From Neospora caninum Liverpool (Eukaryota; Apicomplexa; Conoidasida; Eucoccidiorida; Sarcocystidae), in NCBI RefSeq assembly GCF_000208865.1, contig NC_018385.1, positions 1,966,724 through 2,030,723 on the forward strand: 64,000 nucleotides of DNA, read 5' to 3'. Positions 12,201 to 24,200 of this stretch are shown here, piece by piece. The notes below the pieces were generated by a model. The model was given only the letters and a program-made list of their open reading frames with translations, was not told where the DNA came from and did no database searches. The translations under genes and the position numbers were made by a program. How positions within the stretch are numbered: position 1 is the first letter of the stretch; every line of letters starts with the position of its first letter.

Positions 12201-15200
12201 CTTGCACAGGAGAGGAAGGACCGACGGGTACGAGCTAATCAGTTGAATCATGATGTAGAAGAGCGAGTCGGCAGTCAAGGCAAACGGGTACATGGGCCTG
12301 ACATTCGACGCCCAGCTGTTGTCTTCTCTCAAGGCTCTCGGACGGAGAACAGCGTCGAGACTCCTCCACGCCCCTGACACGCCGTCCGCGTCCTCCTTCC
12401 GCTTCTCGCCGGCTTTTTCGTTCTCGCCGGGCTTTCCCGCATCCTGTCCGTTCGAATCGCCTGCGCCGTCTCCGTTCGCTCTCTTGTCCGACGGCTCCGA
12501 ACCTTTGGCCTCGCCCTTCTCCTTGCTTTGCTGAAGCGGCGCCGACGCCAGGCGCGTCATCGCCTCGACGTTCAAGAACATCACTGAGTAGTCGGTCAGC
12601 ACACCCATGAGAATGGCGGCGACACTCGGGCTCTTCCGAGCCTGGAAAAGCAGCCGCTTCACTCTCTTCTGGTGCGGATGCGTCTGTGGGCGTTCGTGGT
12701 CTTCCAACCACCGAAGAAGCACGACGGGCTCTTCTCCCTTCCCCTCCCCTGCACTCTGCTCAGTCTCACCTTCTGGGTAGTAGCCAACTCCCTGGAGACC
12801 TCGGCGGAACACGTGTCCCTTCTTGTGCCCGACGTAGATCCCGCACGGAATCGCCTCGGGTGGCTGCGGCAGGAGGGTGGATTTCTCAGAGTCCTTCCCT
12901 GCTGTCTGTTCCGTCTCTTCCGCGGTCGGCCCTTGCTCACGATTGTTCTTCCCCGAACCTCCATCCCTCTCCCCAAACACCTCTCCCGCGCCCTCCATGT
13001 GGACATCCACCTCGCTCGCCTCGCCTACACCTCCACTCTGCGAAGCGACGGGACCAGCCTGCTCTTCCCCAGTCTTCGCCGGGTCTTGCGGCCCTCGCTC
13101 GCCTTCGGGCCCGGGCGTCACGGCGGCCGACGGCGGACTCCTCTTCTCGTCGTTTCTCGCCGACCTGCGAGAGCACGCACCTCCCTCGGGGTCTCCGAGT
13201 CCCTCCGACTGTCTCTGGTCGGCAGCCTGCAGCGGGCCAGCAGTCTTCTTCCCGCGCCCGCCTTCGCCGTCTTCTCCGCGAGGCGCCGACGCAGTGGAAC
13301 AGAACTGACAGCACGCGCGAAGAATCTGCTCCACGAGCGCCGGCGCCCGCTGCACGAACGGATGGAGCGTCTCGAGGATCGCCTCCGCAGGCACCAGTGG
13401 CCGCAGGTTCTCCTCCTCCGCCGTCGGCGGCGGGGCTCCATGAACCTGCACGCGCAGAGAACGAGAAGACGGCGGGGCCCATGGAAGAGAGACATACAAA
13501 GGAGACACCTCAGAGAGCTAAAAAACACACGCCCCAATGTGCAGGCGCGGCGCACGCACACACGCACGACAGCGGGAAAGCCGGACACTGAGAATTGAAG
13601 CACCTCTGCGGGAGAAACTGACCGTCTTGTATGCCAACTTTCTGCGGTAGATTTCAGATCCCCTCAGCAGCTCCAAGAACGCCACATCCTCCCGGCTTCT
13701 TCTCCACGGCCTTTCTCCTCAGCTCATCTTTTTTTTCTGCTTCCTGTCTTGCCTGTTTCTCTGCGCCTCTTCCCTCTCTCTTCCTCTCTGCCCCGTCTTC
13801 CTCGTTCACCTGTGTATCCCTCTCCTACGCCCGGTCTTTTCTCCCGCTCGACTCCTCAGCCTCTGTCGCGCCTGCCTCCTTGCTTTTTCTGCTCTTTCCC
13901 CCGCTCTGTCTGTGTCTCTCTCCCTCCGGTTTCCCCCCGACGTCATCCACTTTCTCCGCGCGTCTCCTCTTCTCCTCTTTCTTTCACACCTCCCACTTCC
14001 TCTTACCCGTCTGTACAAAGTCCTGCTCGCGAGTTGCGCCCGCTTGAAGAGGTGTCGGATTTCGTTCTCAATGAAGGCCGCCAAGACCGACTGTTCTTCG
14101 CAAGCATGCGACACGATCTGCTGGATGAGACTGAGCATTCCGCTGCATCCCGCCGTCCTCGGCACACTCAGGAGAAGACCCAGGCCGCCCCCCAGGGCCC
14201 CGCTCGCTGCTCGCTCGCCGCACACCGCGTCACCGCTCGCGAGCACTCTGGGATTCTCTTTGCCTCCCTCTTTTGCATGCGTCTCCGGCTGAGAAGCCAG
14301 AAGCCTTGGGGGATTCGGCAGCAGAGAGGTGTGCGTTTCGAGCGACGACGTGGCGTGCGCGAGCGCTGCGGAGATGGAGAAGAAGGGGAGAGACGCCAGC
14401 TTGCACGAGAGGAACTTGGAGCAGACCGAAGACCGCGAGGGGCCCAACGCGGCCGCCGAAGAGATCGAAGGCGTATGCGAAACCCCACATTTGGAGTCTC
14501 CAGCCCCGTCCCCTTCACCCATGACGGCATCCTCCGGCTCGTCTCTTTCTTCCGATCTGCCTCCCGATGGAAGAGAGAGGAGACTGCCCTTTGGTGTATA
14601 CAGAAGAAGGTGAAGAGCGTTCGAGGGGACAACTGTGAGGTGCTGGAGGATCTGCAGGACGGCGAGAGTGGTGTCTCCGTCGACACCCGGGTAGAAATGC
14701 AGGAGGTCCAGGCAGCTTCCGACGATTTGCTTTTGCTCCTGCGCCGCCAGCACGCGCCCCGGACTCCCACTCGTCGGCGCGAGACTGCCCGCCCCGTCTC
14801 CCTCCGGGCCGCCGGGAGCTGTCTCTCTCTCTTTCAGCCCAGCTCCTCCAGCAGAGGAGGCGAGAGAGCCGGAGCCTGCATTCTGGCTCGACGCTGAGGC
14901 GGAGCCCTGTAAGGAACTTGCACGTAGCGCGCTGGGAAGAAGGCCTGGGTGATCTGAAGACGCGGCAGGGTGCCCACGGCCTGTTTTTGCTTTCCCTTCT
15001 GAAGCGGCAGGTGCGGCGGGGCGAGAAGACGCGCGAGAGCGCGCCGGCCGATGCGGTTCTCCAGCGCCGCCTGTCTCGACACCGCCTGCATGCGCATGCG
15101 AGGAAGTCACGGGAGGAGTCGCTGGACGCTCGTGAAGCAGGTAGAGAGGCAACAGCTCCTGAACGCACAGCAGGGCTGGGAGAATGAAGGGGGGTGGGCG

Positions 15201-18200
15201 CGCGGTCGCCGGCACCGCCGCAGCCAAACACGTTGGAGCGGCAGCTGCGCAAGAACAGGCAGGCGCGGAGCGACAGCACAGCGGGATTTGAGGGCCAGAC
15301 GGGAACGGGACAATCGACGCCACTTTGGCATCGGTCATTAGTGGCGCGGAAGAGGAGGGAGACGCTGCCGGTGTGGCAGGGAGATCGAGTAAGCACCAGG
15401 AAGCAATCGGGAGAACAGGCGCGGCTGCTCCTGCCGCGCATCCAGCAGACGTTCGCGGTTCGCCCTCGGTTTTGACTCCAGGTTCTCTCGCGAGAGAAGA
15501 ACCCGAGCGGCCGTCTCCTGCAAGCGCGGCGCCGCCACTCGCAGCTGACGCATCCCTGAACAGCTGCGGGAAAAGGAAAACGCCCTTGGTCTCCGACAAA
15601 TAGAAGGGGTGCGCAGAAGCAACAAGGGCCTCTTCAGAGAGGCTGGAGGCGATCAGTTTCCAGAAGATGCCGACCGGATGGTTGCAGCCGAGCGTGGCTG
15701 CTGCGCTGATCCACCCTTCGCGTTCTCGACCTCCCCCACCTCCTGTCCTTCCTTTCTCCGCAGGTGCGCCTCTCGCACCGAGGCCCGACCCCTGCAGCGC
15801 CGCATGCAAGGAGGCATGCAAGTTTCTCGAGTCGGGCGCACTCCCGCGCTCCCCCTTCTTTGCGAGCGACGACGCAACGCCCGCAGCCGGTTTGGCCGCA
15901 GCCGTCTGCGCGCCCTTGAGCGCCGCCTTCTTCCCCGGAAGCTCGTCCCTGTCGCCGGCGCTTCTGCGGCGCATCAGCGCAGCCGTCGCGTGGAAGACGG
16001 CCAACAACATTCCCTTCGCGTGGCGCTTGCGATGCAGTAGGTGAGCGAGAAGGAAGCACGTGCCGTACAGTTGCTGCTGAAGCCGGAGGGCAAGAAGGGC
16101 CGCCCGGAAACCCCACAGTTTGGAGACGCCGCCAGAGTCGGAGACAGCGTCCTGGAAGTCGGCGTCCCCAGCCCGGAGCGACGGTGCGGCGTTCGCGCAG
16201 AAGAACGAAGGCAGCGCAGGAAGACGGAACGCGAGATCGGGGACACACAGGCAGAGCTGCCGGAGGTGGAGAAGACGTGAGGTCAACAGCCGCATGGCCA
16301 CAAACAGATTGCGCTCGCCCATCTGCTGGAGCAGGACAGCTGGCGAGAGAGACGTTCCGGCTTCCAAAGTCTCTGCTGAAGACAGAAAGCAGAGGCAACC
16401 ACAAAGAGATCAGTTCTGAGCAGAAGCCACGCTGGTCGAGCCGTCCCGCGCGGCCGCAAAGTGGCGCAGGCTTTGCGTGATGTCCCGACCCTCTCTCTTC
16501 ATCTACGCTTACCGCCCGTCGCGGATTTCTCGAAAGGTCCTTGCTTCGAATCCGAGGCGCCATGTCCCGTTTCATGCCGAGGTTCTTTTCCTTCTTGGCT
16601 CGCCGGCGTGGTGCCTTGCTGTGAGGCGTCGCCCTCCGGGCCTCCGGCTCCTGGCGCCGGCTTGTCGTCAGCCTCCCGACGCTTGGTCTCTCGGTCGCCT
16701 TCCTCTCTCTTGTCTCCCGCTTCGGGTGTCTCTGCGTGTCCGCGCTTCGAGTCCACGGACAGATCCAGCGGGGCGCCGAGGAGTTTCATGAGGGCCTCAC
16801 AGAGCGAAGACACGCTCTGCGGCAGCACGCAGACGAGGTTGAGGAGCTGCGGAACGATCTGTCTCCTCAGCTTCTCCGCGAATTCCAGAGCCTCCCGGTC
16901 GCTGATATGCGTCGAGATCGATCCATCCCACACCGCGGTGCGGCAACGGACCTCTCTTGCAGCCTCGCCGCTTTTCTGTGTCTCTTTTTCGGAGGCTGCC
17001 GCCTCTGGCCTTCTCGCTGTCTCCGACATCGCCTCGCCTGCCTCCTCGCTTGTCGCCTCCGCGCCCAGTCTCTCCCCGCGACTTCCGCCGGTCCAGGCCT
17101 CGTCCAGCTCGAGGCGGCCAGCCAGAGACGCCGAAGCTGCCACGAAAAACAGAGCCTCTGTCGCCTGGCCCGTGCCTCTGTCGCTTGCACCCGTTGAGCT
17201 GCGCCCGCCCCGCGAACCCCCGAACCCGTAGAAGGCCGAGGAAGAGAGGCTGCGTCCGAAGCTCGGACTCGCCCCCGGCGTCGCCCCTGCGCCGCCCGTG
17301 ATTGCGGCCACAAGAGCGCGCGTGACGTTTGCGAGCTCCGACGCGCTGGAGACACTCTCGTCTGCGCTTAAGCTGGGGAGCAAAAAGGCACCAAAGTAGT
17401 CGAAAGAGGGACCCACCTCGCCCATCAAGGCCGACGCCGCCGCGACCGCCGCGGCCCGCGACGAGGCGAGAGGCGACGCAGTCTGGGCGTGCGCCGAAGA
17501 CGGAGACGGTGGCTGCGACCCCGTCGACAGGCGCGCGCCAGCCCTCGGGCCCTGGCGAGACGGGCTCGATGCCTGCGAGCCTCCCGGCGTCGGGGGGCCG
17601 TCTGGCCGCGAGGTGTCTTCGGCTGTCTCTGTCGCGGTCGGAGACGCCGCAGAGGCTGCCTCGCCCGCACCTGCGGAGCCCGGCGTGCTGCTGGCCTGCG
17701 AGTAGCTCTCACTCCGCGTCTCTGTCTCCGTTCCCGAGGCGGGCGCCGTCCCTGATGTGGAGCCGCTCTCCGCTCCCAAAGAGGGCCCGGAACGTTCGGC
17801 GCCACTGCCTGCGGGCGGCCTTTCGTCTCCAGGTCCAGACCCCACAGAGTGCGGGCCGTCCCGATTTGGGCTGCCAGCGCTCGCGCTCTCTCCACCCGCT
17901 CCAGGTGGACTCGCATTCGCCACAACCGTCGATGACGGTCCCGTAGAGGCCGCAGCTTCTTCTTCGCGCTGCCGCTCAAAGAGCCATTCCATGGCGAGCT
18001 CGATGCTTCGGCCGTTCGTTGCGTCGACCGCGCGCTGAGCTAGGCCCTCGTCGAAACCCATCTCCGTTAGCTGCTCCACCATGGCCGCCCGGAGGACCGC
18101 TGCGCGCCGCGCATGCAAAGAGCCGCGCCCCGCGCCGCCCGCGCTCGCTCGCCCTCCAGACGCAGTCGCCCCCGCCGCGCCGGAGCCGTAGGGACCCGTC

Positions 18201-21200
18201 CCCGTCCGAGAGGGCGGCGGCAAGTCCATGAAGACGCTGTAGATCCACGCGCGCCGCTGCGGAGTCTGCAGAGAGAGACAGACCCAAACCGCAGAGAGGG
18301 GAACACGGCAATGTAAAAGAAGAGAAAGATCGAGAACAGACATTTTGGGGCGGACTTCCAACTGCGAAACCCCGAAGCAGCAGAAACAGGGAAAGAACCT
18401 GTCTCTGGCTAGCCGAAAAGAAAGTTCGCGTGAGGTTACGAGATGGGGCGCTTCCACGTCCGACTCTTCCCCCGCTGTAAAACGATCCACCACAGCGGGC
18501 ACGCCAGCTGTGTTTCCTTGGATCGCCGCGCACGGTGCATGCAAAGGTGTAGCTCCATCGATGGATTTTTCAAAACCCCTCGCATGGGAAACGTGGGAAC
18601 AGAAGCGCACGTTCTCTTTGCACGCCTCTGGAGTTTACGGCCAGTCGTACGCGCGCGGGGGAGAGGCCTCCGTGCCCACAGGTGGTCTTCCGCCCGTCAA
18701 ACGCCTTCTCTTCCTGTCAGTTTCAAAGCCGAAAAAACGCGTCTCTGTTCTCACCATTGTATCGAAAAGGTGGTAGGTGATCTTGTGGGCAAAGCCTGTG
18801 ACGCGTTGCAAGAAGGGAGCGAGGAGAGGCCCCAAGAGCCAGTCTTTCTCGGAGACGTGTTTCTCCACGTCGTCGTGATCGCCCGCCTTCCGAGTCCTGT
18901 CCCGCGCGTCTCGCTCTTTGTCTCCGTCCCCTCTGTCTCCGCTCCCTCTGTCTCCTTTGTGTCGCCCCACAGTCGTCGCGACGAGGGCCTCGGCGACCTG
19001 CTGCTGCGCATGCAGACGCCGCGCCGCAAGAGAGCCCGCCGGACCCGTCCCTTTGCCGCCTCCGGCCAGCGACGCCGGGGAGGCGAGCGCGAGCACGGCG
19101 GGGTCGTCCGGAAGACGCGGAGACGCCCCACACTTGGCAGCCAAGGACCACCAAACCAGCACATGGGCAGTCGCATCGCACTGAACGGAGCGCAGGAGCC
19201 CGACGACGTCGCAGGTTCCGAAGTCCTCGTGAGGAAGGAGACGCGGCACAGCCGCAGCTGCCTGAGAGGTTTGCGCGCCGTTGGCCTGGAGGCGCAGATA
19301 GGCCTGGTGAATGCCTTCGGGAGTGTACGAGAAACCAAGGGACGGTTGCGCTTCCTTTTTCTCGCCAGCCGATGTCGAGGTCCCCTCCGGCGCCCAGGCA
19401 CCCTCGTTCCCTCCCACCGCGCTCGACACCGTTTGACCAGAATTTCCTTCCTCTACACTGCTCGCTTCCCCAGCGCCGCCGAGAGCAGCAGCAGCCTCGC
19501 CCCTTGACGCAGAGGGTGAAGAGGGCGACGAGCTCGGATCTGCCGAACTGCGGACTCCCTGAGGCTCTTGCATGCGCTGGAAGTACGAAGGCCGCTCCAA
19601 ATTTCTGAGGGGTGCACATGCAGCGAGAGACACAACACGCGCGGGTTTGAACAGGCAAAAGAAAGCAGACGCAAAGACACACTCGGAATCCTCGAAGCAA
19701 CGACATCGGGGCGTATCCGCACACACTTGTCCCCAGTAGATAGCGCGAATGCATCCACAGAAAACCTCTATCTACATATATATGTATATATATGGATTGA
19801 TGTGCATAGCACTCGAGAGCTTCTCGGGAGTTTCACGCGTGTTCACCCTCGGGCGAGGTCTTGGTTTTCCATGGATGCATCCGTCTCGGCTGCCCTCGGC
19901 TCTCTCTCCTTTCCTCTCTCGCCTTCTTTCCTCTCTCGCCTTCTGTTCTATCTCTCTCCGTTCGTTCGTTTCTCTTCCCCGCCGCAGCCTGAACGCCCCT
20001 GGAACGGGTTCTTCCTGCCGGCTCTTCGCTCTCGCCCTCCACGTCTGTGTGTCTCCTTTGTTGTCGGGCTCACCCCTGAAGAAACTGCGATACTGGGGAA
20101 TTCAAGCACCGTTTCCAAGACGTGATTTTGTCGCAGTACGCGAGTGCACACTGGAGGCATTTGCTCGCGAGGTCACGGACGATCTTCATTTGGCTTTCAG
20201 GCAGTTCGTCGAACTTCTTCATCAGTTCGCGCATCCAGCTCAGAAACGCTGTGCGCCGCCTCTCGGCCGCCGCGTCTTCCTCGCAGGGCGCGGCCTTCTT
20301 CGCCTCTCTCCTCTCGACGCTTCCTTCTCGCTTCCGGCCGTTCTTCGCGCCTGTGTCCTCGGCACCCTCGGATCTGCTGGACGCCGAGAAACAGGACAAC
20401 GGGATCTCGCTCTCGTCGTCGCCCGTGAAAGATCTCCGCCTCTTGGTCTCGTCCTGGAAGAGAAAGAGCGGCAGCAGCGCCTCCAACGACAGCAATGGGG
20501 ACTGTCTCCCCTCATCGCCCTCCACCGCGACACCCGCCGTGAAGGCGCGCCGCGCAAAGAAACAGTGAACTGTCAGGTTGACGGCGAAGGCGTAGTCCAC
20601 CACGCGCATCAGCTGCGTGACGCCTCCAACCTGAGAAGCAGCAAGCGACGAGGCGAGAGAACAGGGCTTTTCAGGCCAGCAGACGCCCATCCCTACGCAG
20701 CATTCGTCACCAGACTCTCGCACCACCACACGAGATAGCAGACGCGAGGGTCCCCGCTACAAAAACACGAGGCGCAGACTTGCTGCCGGAGAACGCTTCC
20801 CAGGACGCGTGTGTGGTGTCTCTCCACGACAAACGGCGACGCGCGAAGCAGGAACGAGCGTGCGAGAGAAGAGATCGAGGCGGAAAACCAGAACGTGACG
20901 AGGGAGGACCTCCGCGGGGGAGCGGCACAGAAACAAGACGCGAGACACGAAGGGGTGAAGCGTCTCTCCAGCACACTGCCTCTGCGTGTGGGCTAGAGAG
21001 AACCTAAGCAGAACTCCTTTCTTCTTCGCAGTGGCGCTTTCCCCGTACCTTGTGGAAGGCGTCAAAAGTCATGGTCAGGAGAAGGCCGCGGTTCTTTTCG
21101 TCGACATGCAGCTTGTAGAGCCAGTCCAGGACGTCGCAGATGTAAGCGAGGGTGCTAATGACGCCGAGACCCTCAATCACGACGGTCGTCCCTGCTCGCG

Positions 21201-24200
21201 CTTTCGCGGATTCTTTCGCAGGTCGCGCCGCCTCGCCCATCGGTTCTTCGCCGTCCTTTTCTTCTCGCGGCTGCACTCCCCGGTGGCTCTTGCCGACCCC
21301 CGTCGCTCGCTCTTCCTGTTTCGCCTCGCCGTCCTGCACGGCCTCACCGCTAGAGCCAGCTCCTACCTCGCTCTCCGTCGGAGCGTCCGCGGCGTCCTCA
21401 CGCGCCCCTCCTGTCTCCTCGCAGGGACACAGGAGACGTGTGGGCAACGGCACCAAAGGGACAGGCCGCAGGAGATCCCGACACTGCAACCCGATAGAAA
21501 GACAGTGAAGCTGTGCAACCTGCAGGTGGATCTGCTGCTGCTGTGGGGTCCCGCCTTTGCTGCGAATTGCATTCGTGTTCAGCATGCGACTTGCCTGAGA
21601 AAACATGCGCCAGGAAAGGACACAAAAAGCAGAAACGTGCACCCTTTTAGTACACCCACACACGCATCAATGGCCTCCCGTCAAAAAGCTCCTATCTCCA
21701 TCCTTTGTCCCCTATCTATCTCCAGTCTCTGTCCCCTATCTATCTCCAGCCCTTGTCCCCTATCTATCTCCAGCCTTTGTCCCCTGTCTATCTCCAGCCT
21801 TTGTCCCCTGTCTATCTCCAGCCTTTGTCCCCTGTCTATCTCCAGTCGTTGTGCCTGCTCGCCCCTCTTGTTTTCCTGTTTCTTATGCAGACCGGTGTCG
21901 AAGGAAGCCGCTGTCGAACTTACGTTGACGACGATGGCCCGGACAGTTTGGAGCATGCCCCGGAGGGTCTCGGTCAGAACAATAGGGGATTCTGCAGCTT
22001 CCGTCGAGATTCGTGCATGGGCGTCATCCCTGGGTGTGCCTTCGTCTCTTCGTCCGTCTGTCCGTCCGGCGTCTTCGCCTTGCCGTCCCGGCTTCTCCCT
22101 CTCTTTCCTTTCCTCTTCCATGTCCACAGACAGGTCTCCTTGCTTTAGGCCTTCTCGGGCCTCGCCCCTCGCGCCCCCAGCAGGCGGTCGCCTGTCGGTG
22201 TCGGCCGTCTCCACCTTCGCGTGCGCGTTTTCGCCTGTGCCGCTCTCGGCAGGGACACTGTAGGCGTATTCGACTAAGCTGCTCCACAGCATGTCGTTGC
22301 TGGAGAGGAGAAGCGAGTCGTTCGCAGTTGCGTACGACGACTTGCTCGCGTTCTGAGCGATGTACTTGCTTGCGCGAATCGCAGGGTGTTCGTGGGCGTT
22401 GTGGCGGCTGCTGAGGAGCGACGGAGTTCCCTCGGCGTCGGAGAGCGGCGGCGCCGCTGCGTAGAGAAGCCGCAGCGCAAACGGGGTGACGCGCTGCAGC
22501 TGAAGAAGAAGGTGACCGAGGTGCTGAAGAAGAAACAGCTGGTGGTGCGACGCAAACCGCGTGGTCAGGCCCACGCTGTAGGCCTGGCCTAGCTCGCGCC
22601 CGAGCATCGCCGCCACCTGCAGCGCACTCGAGCACGCATCCACTGAGGCAATGAGAGCCTTCTTGTCTGCGAGGGAAACCATTTTCTCGCCCCTCGCCGT
22701 CTCGGAGAGTCCCGACGACGAGAGAGACGCCCGGCGTCCGCGCTGGCCGTGCATCAGCGCCGGCGGCACACCCCCCGTCTCGGGCCACCGGTCCAGCGTC
22801 CAAGTCTCCGCGAGGTTGCCGAGCTGCTCGGTGTTTTTGGACGCCCTGGCGAGGAGAAGAAGTTGCAGGAGGAGGTGAGGAAGCGAGAAGGACGCAGAGG
22901 CGACGTAGCGGAGCGTGACGACGAGTGGATGCTGGGGGTAGAGGTGAAGAAAGGCCGGCGGAAGAGACGGAGACGAACACAGAGAGAGAAGCAGAGACAC
23001 GCCGCCCTTGGCGATGAAACACCGGAGCGTCTCCGAGTTCTGAAGAAACGTCCCGAGCAACTTCCCCACATTCGCCAGACGGTCCGCCAGCCACAGCGAG
23101 GGAGGCGCAGGAGGCAACTGCAGGGAAAAAACAGAGAAGAACTCGAAAATGGAAAGAACGCGAGAAACGAGACGCACCCTTTCGCTTCCCCCGATCCACG
23201 CAGTACAAATATTCTCGAATAAAAGGCGTCCCTCGTCGCCTGGTTCTCTTCTTCGCCATTCCACGTCCGTCGCCCTCCGTTCGTCTCCGTCGACCTACGG
23301 CAAAACGCTTAGAAACAGGCTCGAATGTCACTTGCACGCGGCTCGCCTCCGCTCTCTCCTGTGTCCTGTGAGCTGCGTCTTCTTTCTCTCTTTCCAAAGC
23401 CACTTTCCCGCGCAGCAGCACCCCTCTTCTCACCTCGAGGTCTGCCAAGAGGAGCGGGCGCAAGTATTTGGAGGCTTCGATCCGTCGCTCGGCCTCCTCA
23501 GGGGGGACAGGTCGCCACAGCGGGAGGCGCCGCTCCTGACTCTTGAGGTGTCGAAGAAGCACGAGAAGGTGCTCGACGAAAGACGTGCACGTGTCGGATG
23601 CTGCCGAGGACGACGACGCTGCAGCCGCGACGCTGCGCAAAACTTCATCCAGGGAGCTTCCGAGCTGCAAAAGCAAACCAGCAAAACAGACGCAATCCGT
23701 CAAGGCCGAGGCGCGAGAAAATCACCCTCCTCTCCTTCCCTCCTCCCATATGTCTCTCTCCCTCTCTCCGTCTTCCTGCTCCTCTCCACCGCTCTTCCTC
23801 TCCGACTCTCTGTCTCTTCCCTGTCTCTTTGTTTCGCGGGTACTCCTCGCTGCATATCCCCGCTGGCTTGTCCCGTCGCTTACCCCTGCAGCGGATTCTC
23901 CGAAGCGGTCGAGGAGCACCGCTTGCGGCGCTGCGGTCGCCCGCATGAGCAGTGTCGATACACTCCATCTCTGAGGGTCGGTGGAGTCGGCGTTCGCGGA
24001 TGCCCCGGACCCCGCATTCGCCACTTGTCTCTCGAGCGCCTTAGCTGCGCGCTCGACCTCCAAGGCCTGGCCCGCGAGGACCAGCCCGCTCGCCATGGAG
24101 AGCGTCGGCGCGGCCGAGGCATCGGCGAGCGCAGGGCGAGAGGCGGGGCGGGAAACGGCGTCTGAGCCAAGATGGAGGCCCCCGGGCCGCGCGCGCTGCA

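Noticed and set aside
13446..13508. Apparent Met start of the 9036-13445 exon
   Set aside because: The bases before 13445 form a polypyrimidine tract and CAG acceptor in phase with the upstream donor at 14006, so this is an internal exon.
21693..21856. CRISPR-like direct repeats
   Set aside because: Copies are contiguous with no spacers, and the genome is eukaryotic; this is a minisatellite.
23722..23883. In-frame continuation of the first exon of the giant ligase past 23884
   Set aside because: A GTAAGC donor at 23883 joins in phase to a strong acceptor at 23665; the read-through is Arg/Glu-rich intron sequence.
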